Source: Cokeromyces recurvatus
Lineage: Eukaryota > Mucoromycota > Mucoromycetes > Mucorales > Mucoraceae
Reading direction: 5' to 3'
Length of the DNA stretch: 64,000 nt
Assembly (NCBI RefSeq): GCF_025118155.1
Contig: NW_026251413.1
Coordinates: 1 to 64,000 of the forward strand
Shown here: positions 21,793 to 34,900 of the stretch, in pieces
Layout of the letters: every line of letters begins with the position of its first letter
How positions within the stretch are numbered: the first letter of the stretch is position 1
The notes under the pieces: model-generated
Database searches by the model: none
Seen by the model: only the letters and a program-made list of their open reading frames with translations
What the model was told of the DNA's origin: nothing
Made by a program: the position numbers and the translations under genes

Positions 21793-24402
21793 ATGTTCAA
21801 AAAATCTTCTCGTGCAAGAAACATTCGTAGAAGAATAGAGACCACGGATGATGAACCAGCCGAGGTTGAACAAGGTATTTTAAAAGTTATAAAGACCTAT
21901 TCAATCTAATATAGTTGTTTAGAAGAAACCGTAAAAAAGACAATTACATCAACAGAAAAAAAAAAGAAAACAAATAAAAAGACATTAAATGCATTAAGTT
22001 TCGAGGATGAAATAGGCGATGTAGAAGAATTTCAAATTAAAAAGTCAAAAGCAAGTAGAAAATTTAAATTAAAACCTACAGAGTAAGTTGTGGTATTATT
22101 TTGAAGCATCAAGTTTAACAATTTTTTCCTATTTAGTGAATTAACTGAAGAAATGGAGGTTGATAAACCAATTTCGAGCTATGATGCTGATACATTAAAA
22201 AAGCTTCGTGAAGGTACACCAAGTTTACCCATATCAGTTATTTCGACACTACAGCAAGATGATTCTTTATTACATGAAAAATTTCCTGCTACAATGAATG
22301 CGACTATTCCAGGCGTTGGTATTCCCGATGCAAGTGCTATACTTGCAGCAAAAAAAAGAGAGAACAATTACGGAAGGGAATCAGCATTGTAGAAAGCGAT
22401 GATGGATTTATTCCTTTAGATGCAGATGCAGATATTAATGATGTAGGAAGAAAAAAAAAATATGCAAACGTATACTTTTTTTTTTGTACTAATATTCTTA
22501 ATTAGAAAGCTGGATCTAGACTAGTACGAGAGGAGGACGATTTTAATGATGATGGCGAAGCAGGTTATAAGAAATCATAATAAAAATGATTATAATATAT
22601 ATTAACTAACTTGACTTTTCTTTTTAGAATTTGAACAATATGTAGGTGATAAGTTAACATTTAATAAAGGGTCAGTAAAGAATCAAGAAAAAGAACATTT
22701 AGAGGGAGTTCGAGAGATGATTGAAGAAGCAGAAGATGATGATGAACGCTCAGAAGATTTAGAGAGATGGGAAGAAAATATGATGAGATTTGGTGGTGCA
22801 AAAAGTCTACCTATTGAACACGATCCATTTGCGGCTCCAACTAATTATCGACCAGCACAAAGTAATAAAAAATTTGTATTTCGATTAGAGCTCTTTATTA
22901 ACTAATATTTATTTACGTTAGTTCCTGAGGAATCTACTTTGCCTAGTCTATCTGATGTAATGAAATATTTAGATTTATCTACAGACGAGGTAGCACAGTC
23001 AATGCAACAATATGAATCGAATTTAGCAGATTCATTAAAAACAATTGAAAATTTGAACAACACTGAATTAGATTTAACTAAAGAAATCGAAAGAAGCAGT
23101 AATCGGTACAATTATTTCCAAGAATTGACACAATTTGTGAATGATTTAGGAGATTTCTTAGATTCTAAATTTCCCGAGTTAGAAAAAATCGAAGCAGATG
23201 TACACGACATTTTATTTACCAAAACTGAAGTGATTTTAGAACGTAGATGGCAAAATAATTTAGATGACTTGTGTACATTCGCAAATGTTGATATATCACA
23301 ATTAAATAAGGAAGAGGAAGAGGAAGAGGATGAATTTGGAAGAGTAAAAGAACTACGTAATTCAGAAACTGCACGTAATCGAAGAAAATCAGAACGACAA
23401 CAACGTATTAAACAGCAATTAGAACACATATCAGAATTAGAAAGAGAAGATGCTATTAAAGAAGAGGGTTTATGGTCAGACGATGAGATGAGTGAAGAAT
23501 ATTTAAATCAAAGAGAAACAAAACTAGAATATATCCAAACTACTGGCGTTGAAGAAATGATGGCTAATGTGAATGAAGATTTTAGAACACTGCGTGCTGT
23601 TAAAGATAAATTTGAAGCATGGAAAACAGAGTATTATGATGATTATCAAAAGGCATATGGAAGTTTAAGCTTACCAGGAGCATTTGAGTTTTATATTAGA
23701 ACTGAATTAGTTTCATGGGACCCATTTTCTGTAAGTAGTAACGTAATGTTTATATTTGAGTCTATTTATAATACAAATTATGTAGGACTCGATGGAACTT
23801 GATAGTATGCAATGGCATAATATTCTGTCTGAATATGGTGTTTCAATAGAACATGATGATCCTGATGTTGAAATGCTTAATAAAGTAGTACAAAAGGTCA
23901 TTATTAAGAAGGTTAAAAAAATGATAGATACCCTCGATGCAGCCTCATCAAAGCAAATGAGATATGCGTCTCAGATATTGGAACAAATTTCTTATTACGT
24001 TGACATAAACGAGAAGGCATATCAGGTATAGTTAGTGAAAAAATAAAATACTTTGACAAACTATGTCTAAATAATTTATTCATATAGGAATTGACTATGG
24101 AAGTTATGAAGACCTTAGAGAGTCAAATAACTCGATTTGTAGACATAATTGGAACAGCTGTGCTCAAAACTGATCTAGATGCTGAAAGTATAGACACCAA
24201 ACATCGTTTCTTCTGGGCACATTGTAAATATCTCAAGACATTAAAAATATTGCGAAGACAGTTACCAAAAGAAAGACTAACCCAATTAGGCAATATTATT
24301 ATGGACAGAATTCTTACGCCTATTCTTAAACCAGAATTATATTCTACAGATCTTCACCTTCAAAATGAAGCATTATTACTTTTGTCACATTTACAAAAAT
24401 AA
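21793..24402 (+). CDS. PAXBP1/GCFC-type splicing factor (apparent frameshift in exon 3)
   Basis: Exons 21793-21874, 21923-22082, 22137-22442, 22506-22563, 22628-22861, 22922-23730, 23786-24025 and 24088-24402. The N-terminus MFKKSSRARNIRRRIE matches the MFRK...R start of PAXBP1/GCFC1 proteins, nuclear factors linked to the spliceosome disassembly machinery. A long acidic region (DDDERSEDLERWEENMMRFGG) and the helical PSLSDVMKYL segment precede the C-terminal GCFC domain with WDPFSDSMELDSMQWHNIL. One A appears missing in the A7 run after 22350: the frame reads AAKKRENNYGRESAL and stops at 22390, whereas the next frame continues as REQLRKGISIVESDDGFIPL and matches all later phases. With that base the protein would be about 734 aa. 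This is either a sequencing error or a true disruption. Confidence 0.85.
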
Positions 24403-24420
24403 TAAATTTTATATACATCT

Positions 24421-25084
24421 TTATTCCCAACGTCTATTTCTTCTATTTCTTGAAGGATGATGAATAATTTGTCCCGTTTTTTTCTGTAGCTCTGCTAAAC
24501 CATCTTTTGCTTCTAATCTAATGTGTATAATAGAGTTTTGTCTTTTTTGTATTTCTATATCTTTTTCCTATTCATAAAATTAGTAAAGGAATAAATAAAT
24601 AAATAAAAAAAAAAGCATCGAAAAATTTAGTTTTACCATATCTTCAGGTATAACATCATCTATTAAAGTTATTGTTTCTGTAGTAGGTTTTAAAATAATT
24701 TGGTTTTGTAATACTGCTTGTGCTTCTAATGCCATAGACATTGCACGTATAATCATGGCACCTAATCCATGGATCGTTACTGTTTTATAGCTAAATAAGA
24801 ATAAATACAGGTAAATATGTATATATGCAAATGGGATCAATTATGTTTCTATTTACTTTTCTTTCAACATTAATCTTCTTACACGTTTAATGATTGCCTG
24901 TGTTTTACTCTTTTTCGAAATATAAATGTCTGTAGGAACGGTTGCCGGTCTTTGTGGTACACGCTTATGAATAGACCCTAATGATGATAAAATAAATAAA
25001 TAAATAAATAATGATTGCTTTTTATTCCAATTACAAGTCCTTACCTTGGACTGGGGATCTTTTTCCTTTAATTACACTTGACAT
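24421..25084 (-). CDS. POP7: RNase P/MRP protein subunit Pop7/Rpp20
   Basis: Four exons (25045-25084, 24857-24977, 24637-24790, 24421-24567), about 153 aa, the usual family size. Alba-like RNA-binding subunit shared by RNase P (tRNA 5' processing) and RNase MRP. Key stretches are KRVPQRPATVPTDIYISKKS, YKTVTIHGLGAMIIRAMSMA and LEAQAVLQNQIILKPTTETI, followed by an Arg/Asn-rich basic tail. The start MSSVIKGKRSPVQG was chosen as the first Met in frame, with exon 1 ending in phase 1. The gene is convergent with the GCFC gene, 18 bp between stop codons. Confidence 0.88.
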
Positions 25085-25329
25085 GATTAATATTTAATTA
25101 TAAAAAGAAATAATTAGGAATGTCAAGAAAAAGTTTTTTTTTTTAAAAAAATAAATAAATATATGACGGTTTTTTTTTCATTTGAATATGAATAGAAACA
25201 GTATGCATTAAACACAGCTTTAAAAAACACTTCATCAAACATTTCCTGTATTATTTAGTCTTTATTTTATTACACAGATATAAGCTTATACACATATCAA
25301 AAAAAGTTTATTTACTTTTAGTTAGTTTA

Positions 25330-26369
25330 TTAAGCTTCAACAGGTTCAGCAACAGGGGCAGGTCTGAAGTCTTGAGCAGAGGGTTCTTCAATAGTGACAT
25401 CTTCCTTAGGTTCGAGGATAGTGACGATATCAGGAAGAGTTTGCTTAGGACCGTTACGACCAGTAGGATCGCTATCCAACATAATCTTAACCTTAATACC
25501 CAAAACACCTTGACGCAAATCAACGTGACGAACAGCAGTGGTGATGAAGTCACGGGCAGGGTTACCAGAGTGGATCATGAAGCCATCAGCGAACTTCATA
25601 GCCTTGGCACGGGCAGCACGAACCTTACCAGAGACAACAACTTCACAACCCTTGGCACCAGATTCCATAACGAAACGGACAACACCATAACAGGCACTAA
25701 ATTAAACATTGACATGTTTGTTAATCATGATCATTGTCTCAAAAATTCATCTCTTAAAAAGAAAACTCCTCTTGCTCCTAATATTATATACACATATTGT
25801 TTTTTTTAAAAAACTTACCGACGGACAGCCAAACCGTTGAGAAGCTTGAACTTGACAGATTCACATTGAGCAATGGCACAGAGACCACGGTTTTGAACAC
25901 GTTCAGCATAAAGTTCAACAGCGTTTTCGGGGAACTTGAAACGCTTTTGAACAAGAGTGGTCAATTCACGAATACGGCGACCCTTTTCACCAAGAACGTT
26001 TTGTGTGTGAGTAGCACGGATGATGATTCTACAAACATTTGAAAATTAGCATTATTTTTTTTTGACTCATAAGTTGAATTATGCTTACTCTGTACGGGCA
26101 GGAGTAACACGGACTTCAACACCAGCATAACCATCTTCAGCAAGTTCACGGGTGAAGAATTCGTTTAATTCAGCGTAGAAAACACCGTCAGCGACCTATA
26201 TAAAATGTTGTCAATTGACTTTGTTGCATGTGTGGACATGTTGTATAAAGTTTCAACTTACGAACTATAATTTTTTTTGGATAAAAGATGTTAGTCTATC
26301 ATTCAACGATAACAGATGTTTATTTTTTTTAATGTATACCTTTCTCTTCTTGGAGATTTGAGCAGCCAT
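25330..26369 (-). CDS. RPS3: 40S ribosomal protein uS3 (Rps3)
   Basis: Four exons (26340-26369, 26089-26195, 25819-26028, 25330-25696), 237 aa, the normal length. Component of the 40S head at the mRNA entry site. The protein reads [40 protein letters not shown], the KH-domain loop [33 protein letters not shown] and [20 protein letters not shown], ending in an acidic tail EPVEA. Codon choice is visibly less AT-rich (GGT, AAG, GCC) than in neighbouring genes, as expected for high expression. It is divergent from eS1 across an 836-bp gap. Confidence 0.97.
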
Positions 26370-27205
26370 GGTCATATATGTGGATACGTTAAAAAAGGAA
26401 GGATGGATAGGATTCCAGTTAAATTCAACTAGATGTCAGCCCTCTCTGCTCTTTCATTACTTCGAATCCAAAAATGGTAATTTACGAGTCCGGCGTACTT
26501 TAGTCCGGATCGGTATATCAAATTTGACTTGACTTTTTTTTTTTTTTTTTTTTTTAAGTTTGCCATACTACGCTTTAATAATTTTCGCTCTATTCATTAC
26601 CAGAAAAAAATAAAGTGACATGCTTAGTGTACATAAATCAATGAAATTATAGAATAGCTGCAGTTATTAAATGACTAAAGCAAATTTGGCATATATGTTA
26701 ACTATAGAATACTTGTAATAACATTTTATATCTAGTCTATATTCATGTACATATACGTGTACATATACGTCATACATACACTATTTTATGAAAAATACAT
26801 ACTTGATTACAATAAATATCATATTTCAAAATATGTTTTTTAATGCATACAAAAGAAGTATAAGCTTATAGTGTTGATTTTCATTCACTCATTCATATTC
26901 AAGTTACATATTATTATATAAAATAATTTGGCTGTAAAAGACTTTATTATTTTATACAAACGATTAAGAATAATATTTTGTTGCATTGATCAAAATAGCA
27001 TAGCATAGCACACAAGTAGCATTATTCATCTCATAGAGAATTGTGCGGTTCCTTAAAAACAAGCCACGAAAGTATTTGACGGACATATGAAAAACCGTCA
27101 CATTATAACCTCTGGCTGCTGAGGAGTGGGAGAGAGGTAGGATGGAATGAATGATAACAAAAGATTAAGCATCCAAACTATAGATCCTTCTTTTAAATCG
27201 TTAAT
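26370..27205. promoter_or_regulatory. Divergent intergenic region uS3 / eS1
   Basis: Contains the promoters of two 40S ribosomal protein genes transcribed away from each other. Visible are a T20-type tract near 26537-26557, a short duplicated ACATATACGTGTACATATACGT near 26750-26772 and AACCTCTGGCTG near 27108. No gene inside. Which elements bind regulators is not known from sequence alone. Confidence 0.5.
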
Positions 27206-28488
27206 ATGGGTAATGTATATACATGACATTCATCCATCCATTATCTAACTAATCCCTTTATTTTTTTTCCCTTAAAATAAACAGCTGTTGGCAAGAATAA
27301 GTAAGCTTTTTTTTGTTTTATTTTTTTTCCAATGAGTTAAGGTAATTAACCTTTATATTTTTTTTTATTAGGCGTCTTTCTAAGGGAAAGAAGGGTTTGA
27401 AGAAGAAGGTGTAAGTATTTTTATTTTATTTTTTGTCGTAATTGTAGTTGAAAAAAAAAGAGGTGAATAGAATCAAATTGGCACATTCAAAGTTAATTTT
27501 TCAACAAATGAGGGGAAACCATTAATATTAATAATTTATCAATAAGCATCGAGATTTATTTCTATTCAAGATATTAAATTAATCAACATTAAATTTATAA
27601 GAAAAACCAGCAGAAATAGTGGATGAAATTTCTAGATGGAATGATAGAATTGCTTTCAATTTAACTGCCAATCGATATGACATCACTTTTTTTTTTCAAC
27701 TACATGCAGAAAAAGAAAGCTAGTTTTCTGAACTTTTTTTATATAGCGTTGACCCCTTCACCCGTAAGGACTGGTATGATATCAAGGCTCCCTCTATGTT
27801 CGAAGTCCGTCAAGTTGGTAAGACTCTTGTCAACCGTACTCAAGGTCTTCGTAATGCCAACGATTCCCTTCAAGGTCGTGTTATCGAAATGTCTCTTGGT
27901 GATCTCTCCAAGGATGAATCTCGTGCCTTCCGTAAGATCCAATTGAAGGTTGATGAAATCCAAGGTAAGAACTGTCTCACCAACTTCTACCGCATGGATA
28001 TGACCACCGACAAGCTCCGTTCCATGGTCAAGAAATGGCAAACTCTTATTGAGGCTTTCGTTGACATCAAGACCACTGATGGTTACCTCGTTCGTCTCTT
28101 TGCTATCTCTTTCACTGCTCGTCGTCGTAACCAAATCAAGAAGACTACTTATGCTCAATCATCTCAAATCCGTCAAATCCGTAAGAAGATGTTTGAAATC
28201 ATGACTGAGGAAGCTACTGCTTGTGATCTTAAGGAACTCGTTACTAAGGTTACCTCCTCTGCTTCTCAATCTGCTCAAGATGCTATTGCTGTTCGCATTG
28301 AGAAGGCTTGTCAAGGTATCTACCCCCTTCAAAACACTTACATTCGTAAGGTCAAGATCCTCAAGGCTCCCAAGTTTGATGTCTCTGCTCTCTTGGCTCT
28401 TCACGGTGGTGCCGCTGCTGCTGGTGAAGATGTTGGTTCCAAGGCCACTAAGGATTTCGTTGAACCTCCTATTTTGGCCTCTGTTTAA
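27206..28488 (+). CDS. RPS1: 40S ribosomal protein eS1 (Rps1/Rps3A)
   Basis: Four exons: 27206-27209, 27285-27300, 27372-27410 and 27747-28488, giving 266 aa ([20 protein letters not shown], then [37 protein letters not shown], ending VEPPILASV). It sits on the 40S platform. The first exon is only ATGG, so the start codon is separated from the body by an intron, and the second exon is 16 nt. Each splice restores the frame exactly. The third intron (27411-27746) is 336 nt, about five times the window's usual size. Codon use is biased as in uS3. Confidence 0.97.
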
Positions 28489-28718
28489 ATTTTATATTAT
28501 AATAATAATAAAAAAAGTATCGCTTGTTCTCTGGCCTTAAATATACTATTTTTATTTTATTTTCAACTAAAGTGAGATATAATGAATGGATGTAGAAAAC
28601 CAAATAAAGCCTGATAGATGATAATTCCATTCATAATGTATATGATAGGTAGAAGATATCTATTTGCATATAATAAATATGATTACAAGAAAAAAAGAAA
28701 AAAAAATTAATAAAAACA

Positions 28719-31674
28719 TTATTCTCTCCTCTCCTTTCCCTTTTTATACCTTAATTCTAACGATTCAGGTGAACTCCCGATAGTTACTAGGTAAATCAAA
28801 GCGAGTAATACAGGTGCATCTTGAATTATAGTTATGATGGATAAACGATAATAATGAGTCCATCCTATAAGTAAATCTTTACAACAGACAATAACAGAAG
28901 GTACATAATACGGTAAAATTGAGATGAAAAAGATAAGGCATGATTGCCTATACTTGTATAGGTTTTGTAAGGAGGGCATATCAGGTTGCAATGTACAAGA
29001 TATACGTGCAGAACAAGTGAAGAAAAGCCAAACCAACAAGTAACCTATAAAGACGAGAGCAGAAGGTAAGAAGGCGAGTAAACCTATTACAATTGATAAA
29101 TGACATAAAAAGTAATAATATTTAGTGGACAGGTGTGTGATGTTCGGAGAAGGACAACGGAAGAGACATAAAGGTAATAGACTTAATAGAAATACAAGTG
29201 ATGAAGTAACCAACCAAAGGAAAGCTGTTAGTCCAATACTCAAGCCAAAGGCCAAGATAAGTAAACCAGTTAATAACCAGTCATCACTTCCAAGTAATAT
29301 ATCTTTTAATACAGAATAGTTACTAGACAATGAATAATAGTAATGAATGATAGATACTATAAAGAGTAATATCACAAATCGCAAGAATGAGCCTGATACA
29401 CAATTGACGAGAGCTTCAGGGAATGCAATAAAATCCTCTAAAATGTACAAGCATATGTAAAATTTATAAAATAATAATAATAATAAAAAAAAAAGACTTA
29501 CGCTTTCCATTCATAACATAGGAATAAAGTTGAGTTAAAAGTATGATTGATGTTGAAATCCACAGAAATTGAGCTAAAATAGCACCATAGCGAAGTACAC
29601 AACGTCCTAATGTTCCATACCAATCAAAGCTTAATTCAACATGCAACGTTTGATTGTCTACAAAGAATTGAAGTGATAATCCTTCTTCTTTATCAATGCC
29701 ATTTTCTTGATGAAAAGTGATTCTATCAGATAGACCACTTTCAAGGCCACGATAATATTTAATTTCTTGTTGGTGGTGGACCCTTTGCTGCATCATTGGC
29801 TTAAAGAACTCTGTATCGTCTGACTTGATGGAAGTTATGTGCAAATCAAATGCAAATAATGAATTATGTATATGAAGAAAATTGTGAAGCGAGTAAAAAG
29901 AATCTACATCAAAGGATAAACCACCATTCCAGATAATATCTATATACAAATATACATATACACATACAAGATCAATATTAAACTATAGAATCCGTGATTT
30001 ATTGTAATTACCCCAGACACTTTGAGTATATTGTATAGACTGACTAAAAATAGCATATGCTTTTATAAAAGGTGTTTCGTCTGTATTCACAATTTGACAA
30101 TGCTTTATTACAGCCAAATGGCTATAATCCTCACCACTATCTACTGTTAATAACCTATAAGGCTTTGCTTCGATAAGATTCTCTGCAGTGGCTGAAGGTA
30201 ATACTGTAACATGAGGTGTTGTCTGTTGGCAATGAAAGTCATTACTATTATTCATTGGTTTTTTGCAGAATGCAATAGACCAACACCTATCATATGCCTT
30301 ATCGATGTTAGTTAAAAATTGCCATTTCTGAGTATTTGGTAAAATAAGATGTTTTCCTTCTTCATCAAACAAGACATACTCGTTTAGAGTGTTTGCTTCT
30401 CTAAATTCATTTAAAGTCATGATACTATTGTCTTTTATATATGTGTATATAATAAAATAAGCAATATTAGTATCCTTTTTTTTTTCTTATTGTTTTGAAT
30501 ATGCATATTATTTACATTGACTTTGACTTTCGATTGTAGCATACTGTCCGCCTTCTAATAAATGATATTTTAACATCCCCATTCGGTCATCTAGAGTCGT
30601 CAGGTCAGCAATATCTAACAGAGTAGTTGCTAAAAGACGCACTAATTGGTTACACCATAAAATGGCCATATGATCGACTCCTGTCCAAACACCTGGAATT
30701 GAAGTTGTATAGGTTGTAAAGCCATGTTTCGTAGGTATGATCGAGGCCGTATTGACACCATCTGAATGTATGATGTTATCAAGTGAACCACCCGCGATTG
30801 AGATAACAATAACATCCCTTAGGGACGCCTTATAATGATCATCCGATCTCCAATAACGTGTTAAATCTTTATAGACTTTATAGATAGTGGCATCTAAAAG
30901 CAAAGGGGCACTTAAATGAGGTGTAGCAAGTGTTAAGATAGTCCTAACACTATTTGGAACGTAATTTGGTAACATGAACATGGTACGTGCAATTAGACCA
31001 CCCATAGAATGACCAATTATAATGACAGAAGAAGTATGAGTGTCATAAAGTGAAAGAATACGTTCAACTACAGAATTCATATATTCTGCTTGATCTAACA
31101 GCGTTTGACCACTTAGAGCAGATAATTCTTCATTTAAATCCACTATTTTTTTTTTTTTTTTTTCGAAACATATTTATTTATTTATTTGAATAATCTGGCT
31201 CTTCTCATGTCTAGCCTTACCAGTAAAAAAATCTATCTTTTGCTTTTTCCTTGCTGTAGTTGAAGCTAAAGATCTAATTTGTTTATAACTTCCAGCTTGT
31301 CCTGGTATAAATAATGCAGGTACACCATACAACTTTATAAATAATAATAATAATTAATTTTTTTTTTGACAGTTATAATAACACTTATTATTTACTTTGT
31401 CAGGATCATCGAGATAACCTTCTCTATAAAGGTATAATGTATATTTCTTTGAAAAACTTGAACTAGGTGAATCTATTTTGATAAATGTCGGATATGAATA
31501 AGTCATGGCGCAATTCTGCATGTCTTGTCTTTGTAAAGGAGAAATGACAGATGATAGAGTTGGTAAATGAAATAAAAATGAATCAAACATGACAAACAAC
31601 ACAAGTGATGTCAACGTGATCAATAAACCAATCACTAAATTCATCCACACTCTATCATGTTTTGGATAATTCAT
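28719..31674 (-). CDS. BST1: GPI inositol-deacylase Bst1/PGAP1
   Basis: ER membrane lipase that removes the acyl chain from the inositol of GPI anchors, needed for ER exit of GPI proteins. Six exons (31396-31674, 31221-31332, 30516-31142, 30012-30431, 29502-29939, 28719-29437) give about 864 aa. An N-terminal membrane anchor (NLVIGLLITLTSLVLFVMF) is followed by YGVPALFIPGQAGSYKQIRS, DFFTVDLNEELSALSGQTLL, the lipase serine motif IIGHSMGGLIAR (nucleophile Ser), and TLATPHLSAPLL. The last third has about six hydrophobic helices. The acceptor of exon 4 was placed at AAAAG/AC, because the nearby TAG would break the frame. Confidence 0.92.
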
Positions 31675-31917
31675 ATTGTGTAAATCCTAGGAACATAAAA
31701 AAAAAGGAAATAAACTAATATTTTTTTTTTTAAAAAAAAGGTGCATTTTTATTAAAGTATTATAAATCAAAAACTAATTATTTAGTGAAAAAAAAAAAAA
31801 AGGAGTTGGGAATGAAGACAAAAACAAAATGACATTATTCTATAAGCATGTAATGTATTTATGAAAAGGAAAATAAAATAAATGATGTGTATATTTTTTT
31901 TTATATTATATACGAAA

Positions 31918-34900
31918 TTAATCACTTTCAGTATCAGGTTCTTTAGTACCGCCTTCAATTAACCATTTAAGATGACGTGCACGTCTACGTTCTTCTCGTG
32001 CTTTAAGCTCATTTCTAGTCAATCTCTTCTTCTTGGAGATCTTTGCTTTTACTTTCTCTTCATCAATGTTGGTTTCATCATCAACAGCAGAAACACCCTT
32101 CTTTTGAAGTTTACCATCAACCAATGTCCAGGATTCAGGACACAAGGCACTAACAAACTCTTCACTGTGAGAAATCATGATGACAGCACCTTCCCACTTC
32201 TTGATAGCTGTAGCAAGACCACCAAGGGCTTCACGATCTAAGAAATTGGTAGGTTCATCAAGCACCAACATGTGACAATTATTCCACATGGCTGCAGCAA
32301 TCACAACCTTGACTTTTTGTCCACCAGAGAGTGCACTCATCTTTGTATATTGAGCAATATCAGGATCAAGACCGATATCAGCAAAGTGTTGACGAATAGT
32401 AGGCATATTTAATTCACGATATAATAAACCTTCACGTGATGCTTCCTTATCATCAAATTGTTGAACCAACTTTTGGAAACCCAATTCGAGTAATTTTTCA
32501 CGAGAGAACCAAGTATTATGCTTGTGAAGCTTGTTCTTCCATTTGATTTCATATTGGAATGTCTTCTTAAGCTTTGTACGGCCTAACAAGGCTTCAATCT
32601 GTCTTTCTTCTCCATTGACAGGGATCTTTTTCTCCATCTGAGCTCGTTCTTCATCACTCCAAATACGAGTTTCCTTTTCAGCAACCTCCTTGTCTTCACC
32701 TGTTGAATAACGCCATTGTAAGTAATCTGTAGGGGTCTTTTCAAGATGTTGATTCAAATGATGGAAAGCGTGTTGTGCAACATAACCAATGCGAAGTGCA
32801 GGATGACGCCAGACAACACCTGTCTGAGGCACGAGTTCACCTGTCAAGAGTTTAATCATGGTAGATTTACCAGCACCGTTAGGACCGATGACAGCAACAC
32901 GAGATGAAAGTGAGAGAGAAGCGGTAGCGTTGTAAAGTGAAGGCTTTGGATTACCAGGATAGGTATAAGTACAATCCGTCATCTTGAGGATAGCCTTCGT
33001 ATTGGATCTGACACCTTGTAAGACAGAGGGCTTAGGGAAAGTGAATTCAACAGTAGAGGCGTCAAGTGTATAATAGGTACGGGCAGCAGGATAGACTTTA
33101 ACAAAGGCAGAGAGATTACCATGGTATAGACGAAGCTTTTTCTTTTCGTAATGGAGAATTTGAGTACAGACATTATCCAAGAAACCAGAATCGTGAGAAA
33201 CAATAAGACAGGTCACTTGAGATTGTGCATTCAAGTAATCCTCAAGCCATTTGATATTTGTTACATCCAAGTGATTTGTAGGTTCGTCCAATAAAAGAAT
33301 ATCAGCCTTAGATAAAAGAGCACGAGCAAGTTCAAGTTTCATCTTCCAACCACCAGAGAGAGCGGAAGCAGACATCTGAAGACGATTATCATCAAAGCCT
33401 ACATCACGAAGAGATTTCTCAATATCAGAACGAGGTAAATTCTTCAAGAGCTCATCAGCAGCAACATAATCAACAATCTTGAGAGAAGAATCAGCGACTT
33501 GAGAGTTATAATCAACCAAGGCAGTACGAACTTGATCCTGAGGTGGGAAGCCCTCTACCTTACCAGCATGAATGGCATTTAACAATGTACTCTTACCAGC
33601 ACCATTTTGACCACAGAGACCATAACGTTGACCACGATGTAACTTGAGTCTTGTATGACTTAATAAGAGACGTGTACCATAAGCGAGCGAAAAATCTTCA
33701 ACATGACAAATCTCTTCGCCCTCTTGTTCGTCAATAGCAGAGTCATCACTTTCTGGGTTGCGCTTCTTGAAGATATCATGGATTTCGTTAAAGGCATTCT
33801 CGACAAGAGGAGGGATATCTGATTTCATAATAAAGGCCTTAAGATAAGGTGTGAAAACTTTAAGCCATTTTTCTTTAATAAACATTTCTTGACGAGCAAA
33901 ATCTGCTGCAATAGTACCAAGATAAGAAACAAAGGAGATAAAGAAAGAATCAAGGAAACCCTGTACTTTAGTAGCAGCTTTCTTAACAGCAGCAGTACAT
34001 TCTTCAATTGTAACTTCAGTTGAATTGCTATCTGTCCTTTCTTGAGCACCACCGGCATCAATCAAGGTCTGTTTAGCCTTATTTGCTAAAACACGAATCT
34101 CTGGGAAAGCAGCAGATTCAGCTTGACGCTCAATACCAGGATATAATTGAGGTAAGAATTGCGCAGCAGTACGAGGATCACGAACGAGTTTACACAAGTT
34201 ATTAGTAATGACAACTGTTTGACGTAAAACGGTGGTTGAACGTTCATTTAGAGCACGAGTCAATAAGGGAACCATGATAGCCAAAGTAGGGCCATTGACT
34301 TCAGCAACAAAAGTGGTTTGAGCCAACTTTTCAATGGTTTCAGGAACACGGGTAGGATCACCCATACAGAGAACAAGATCTTTCAAGTGACGATGAATAT
34401 CAGGATTACCACCGACTGAACAAATCTTTAACATGGCCTTTTCAGCAATGGTCGCTACATCCTTCTTGGTATCAGCAAGACAATCTGAGACAGCAGGAAT
34501 GATCTCTGGTAAACATTCACCAATTTGCTCAGGGGCTCTTTCAGTAAAACGTTGTAATAATTTAAGAGCGCCGATCTTTGTCTGCCATTTCTTAGAATTG
34601 CCACTGCCATGGCCCATACCCTTTAAGAGGATAGGCAAAAGAGCCTTTGTAGCTTCAGGTGGAATCATATCTACAAGTGTACGAGATGCAACTTGAGCAG
34701 CTTCTTGAACAACAGCACCCTTATCTGAATAAAGATCAAGGAAAGTTTCAAGATGTTGAATGAGAAGAGGTTCAACTTCATGATTCATCACTTCTTCCAT
34801 TGCATTGAACCCGATAAGACCACCTTCTCGTTCTAAACCAGACTTTTTGTTCTTTGTAGATGCTGCCAGTTTATCAAGAATACCATAAGTTTTGATCATA

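Noticed and set aside
25372..26042. Plus-strand frames across the uS3 gene
   Set aside because: Antisense shadows of a highly biased ribosomal protein gene.
27421..27746. Possible box C/D snoRNA in the eS1 intron
   Set aside because: C-like and D-like words exist but not in the required spacing with a terminal stem; listed only as a question about the long intron.
29125..29319. Plus-strand frame MDRCVMFGEGQRKRH
   Set aside because: Antisense to the hydrophobic C-terminal exon of the Bst1 gene, whose frame is well supported.
31972..34696. Frames antisense to or shifted within eEF3
   Set aside because: Shadow frames of a long intronless gene; no independent motif.
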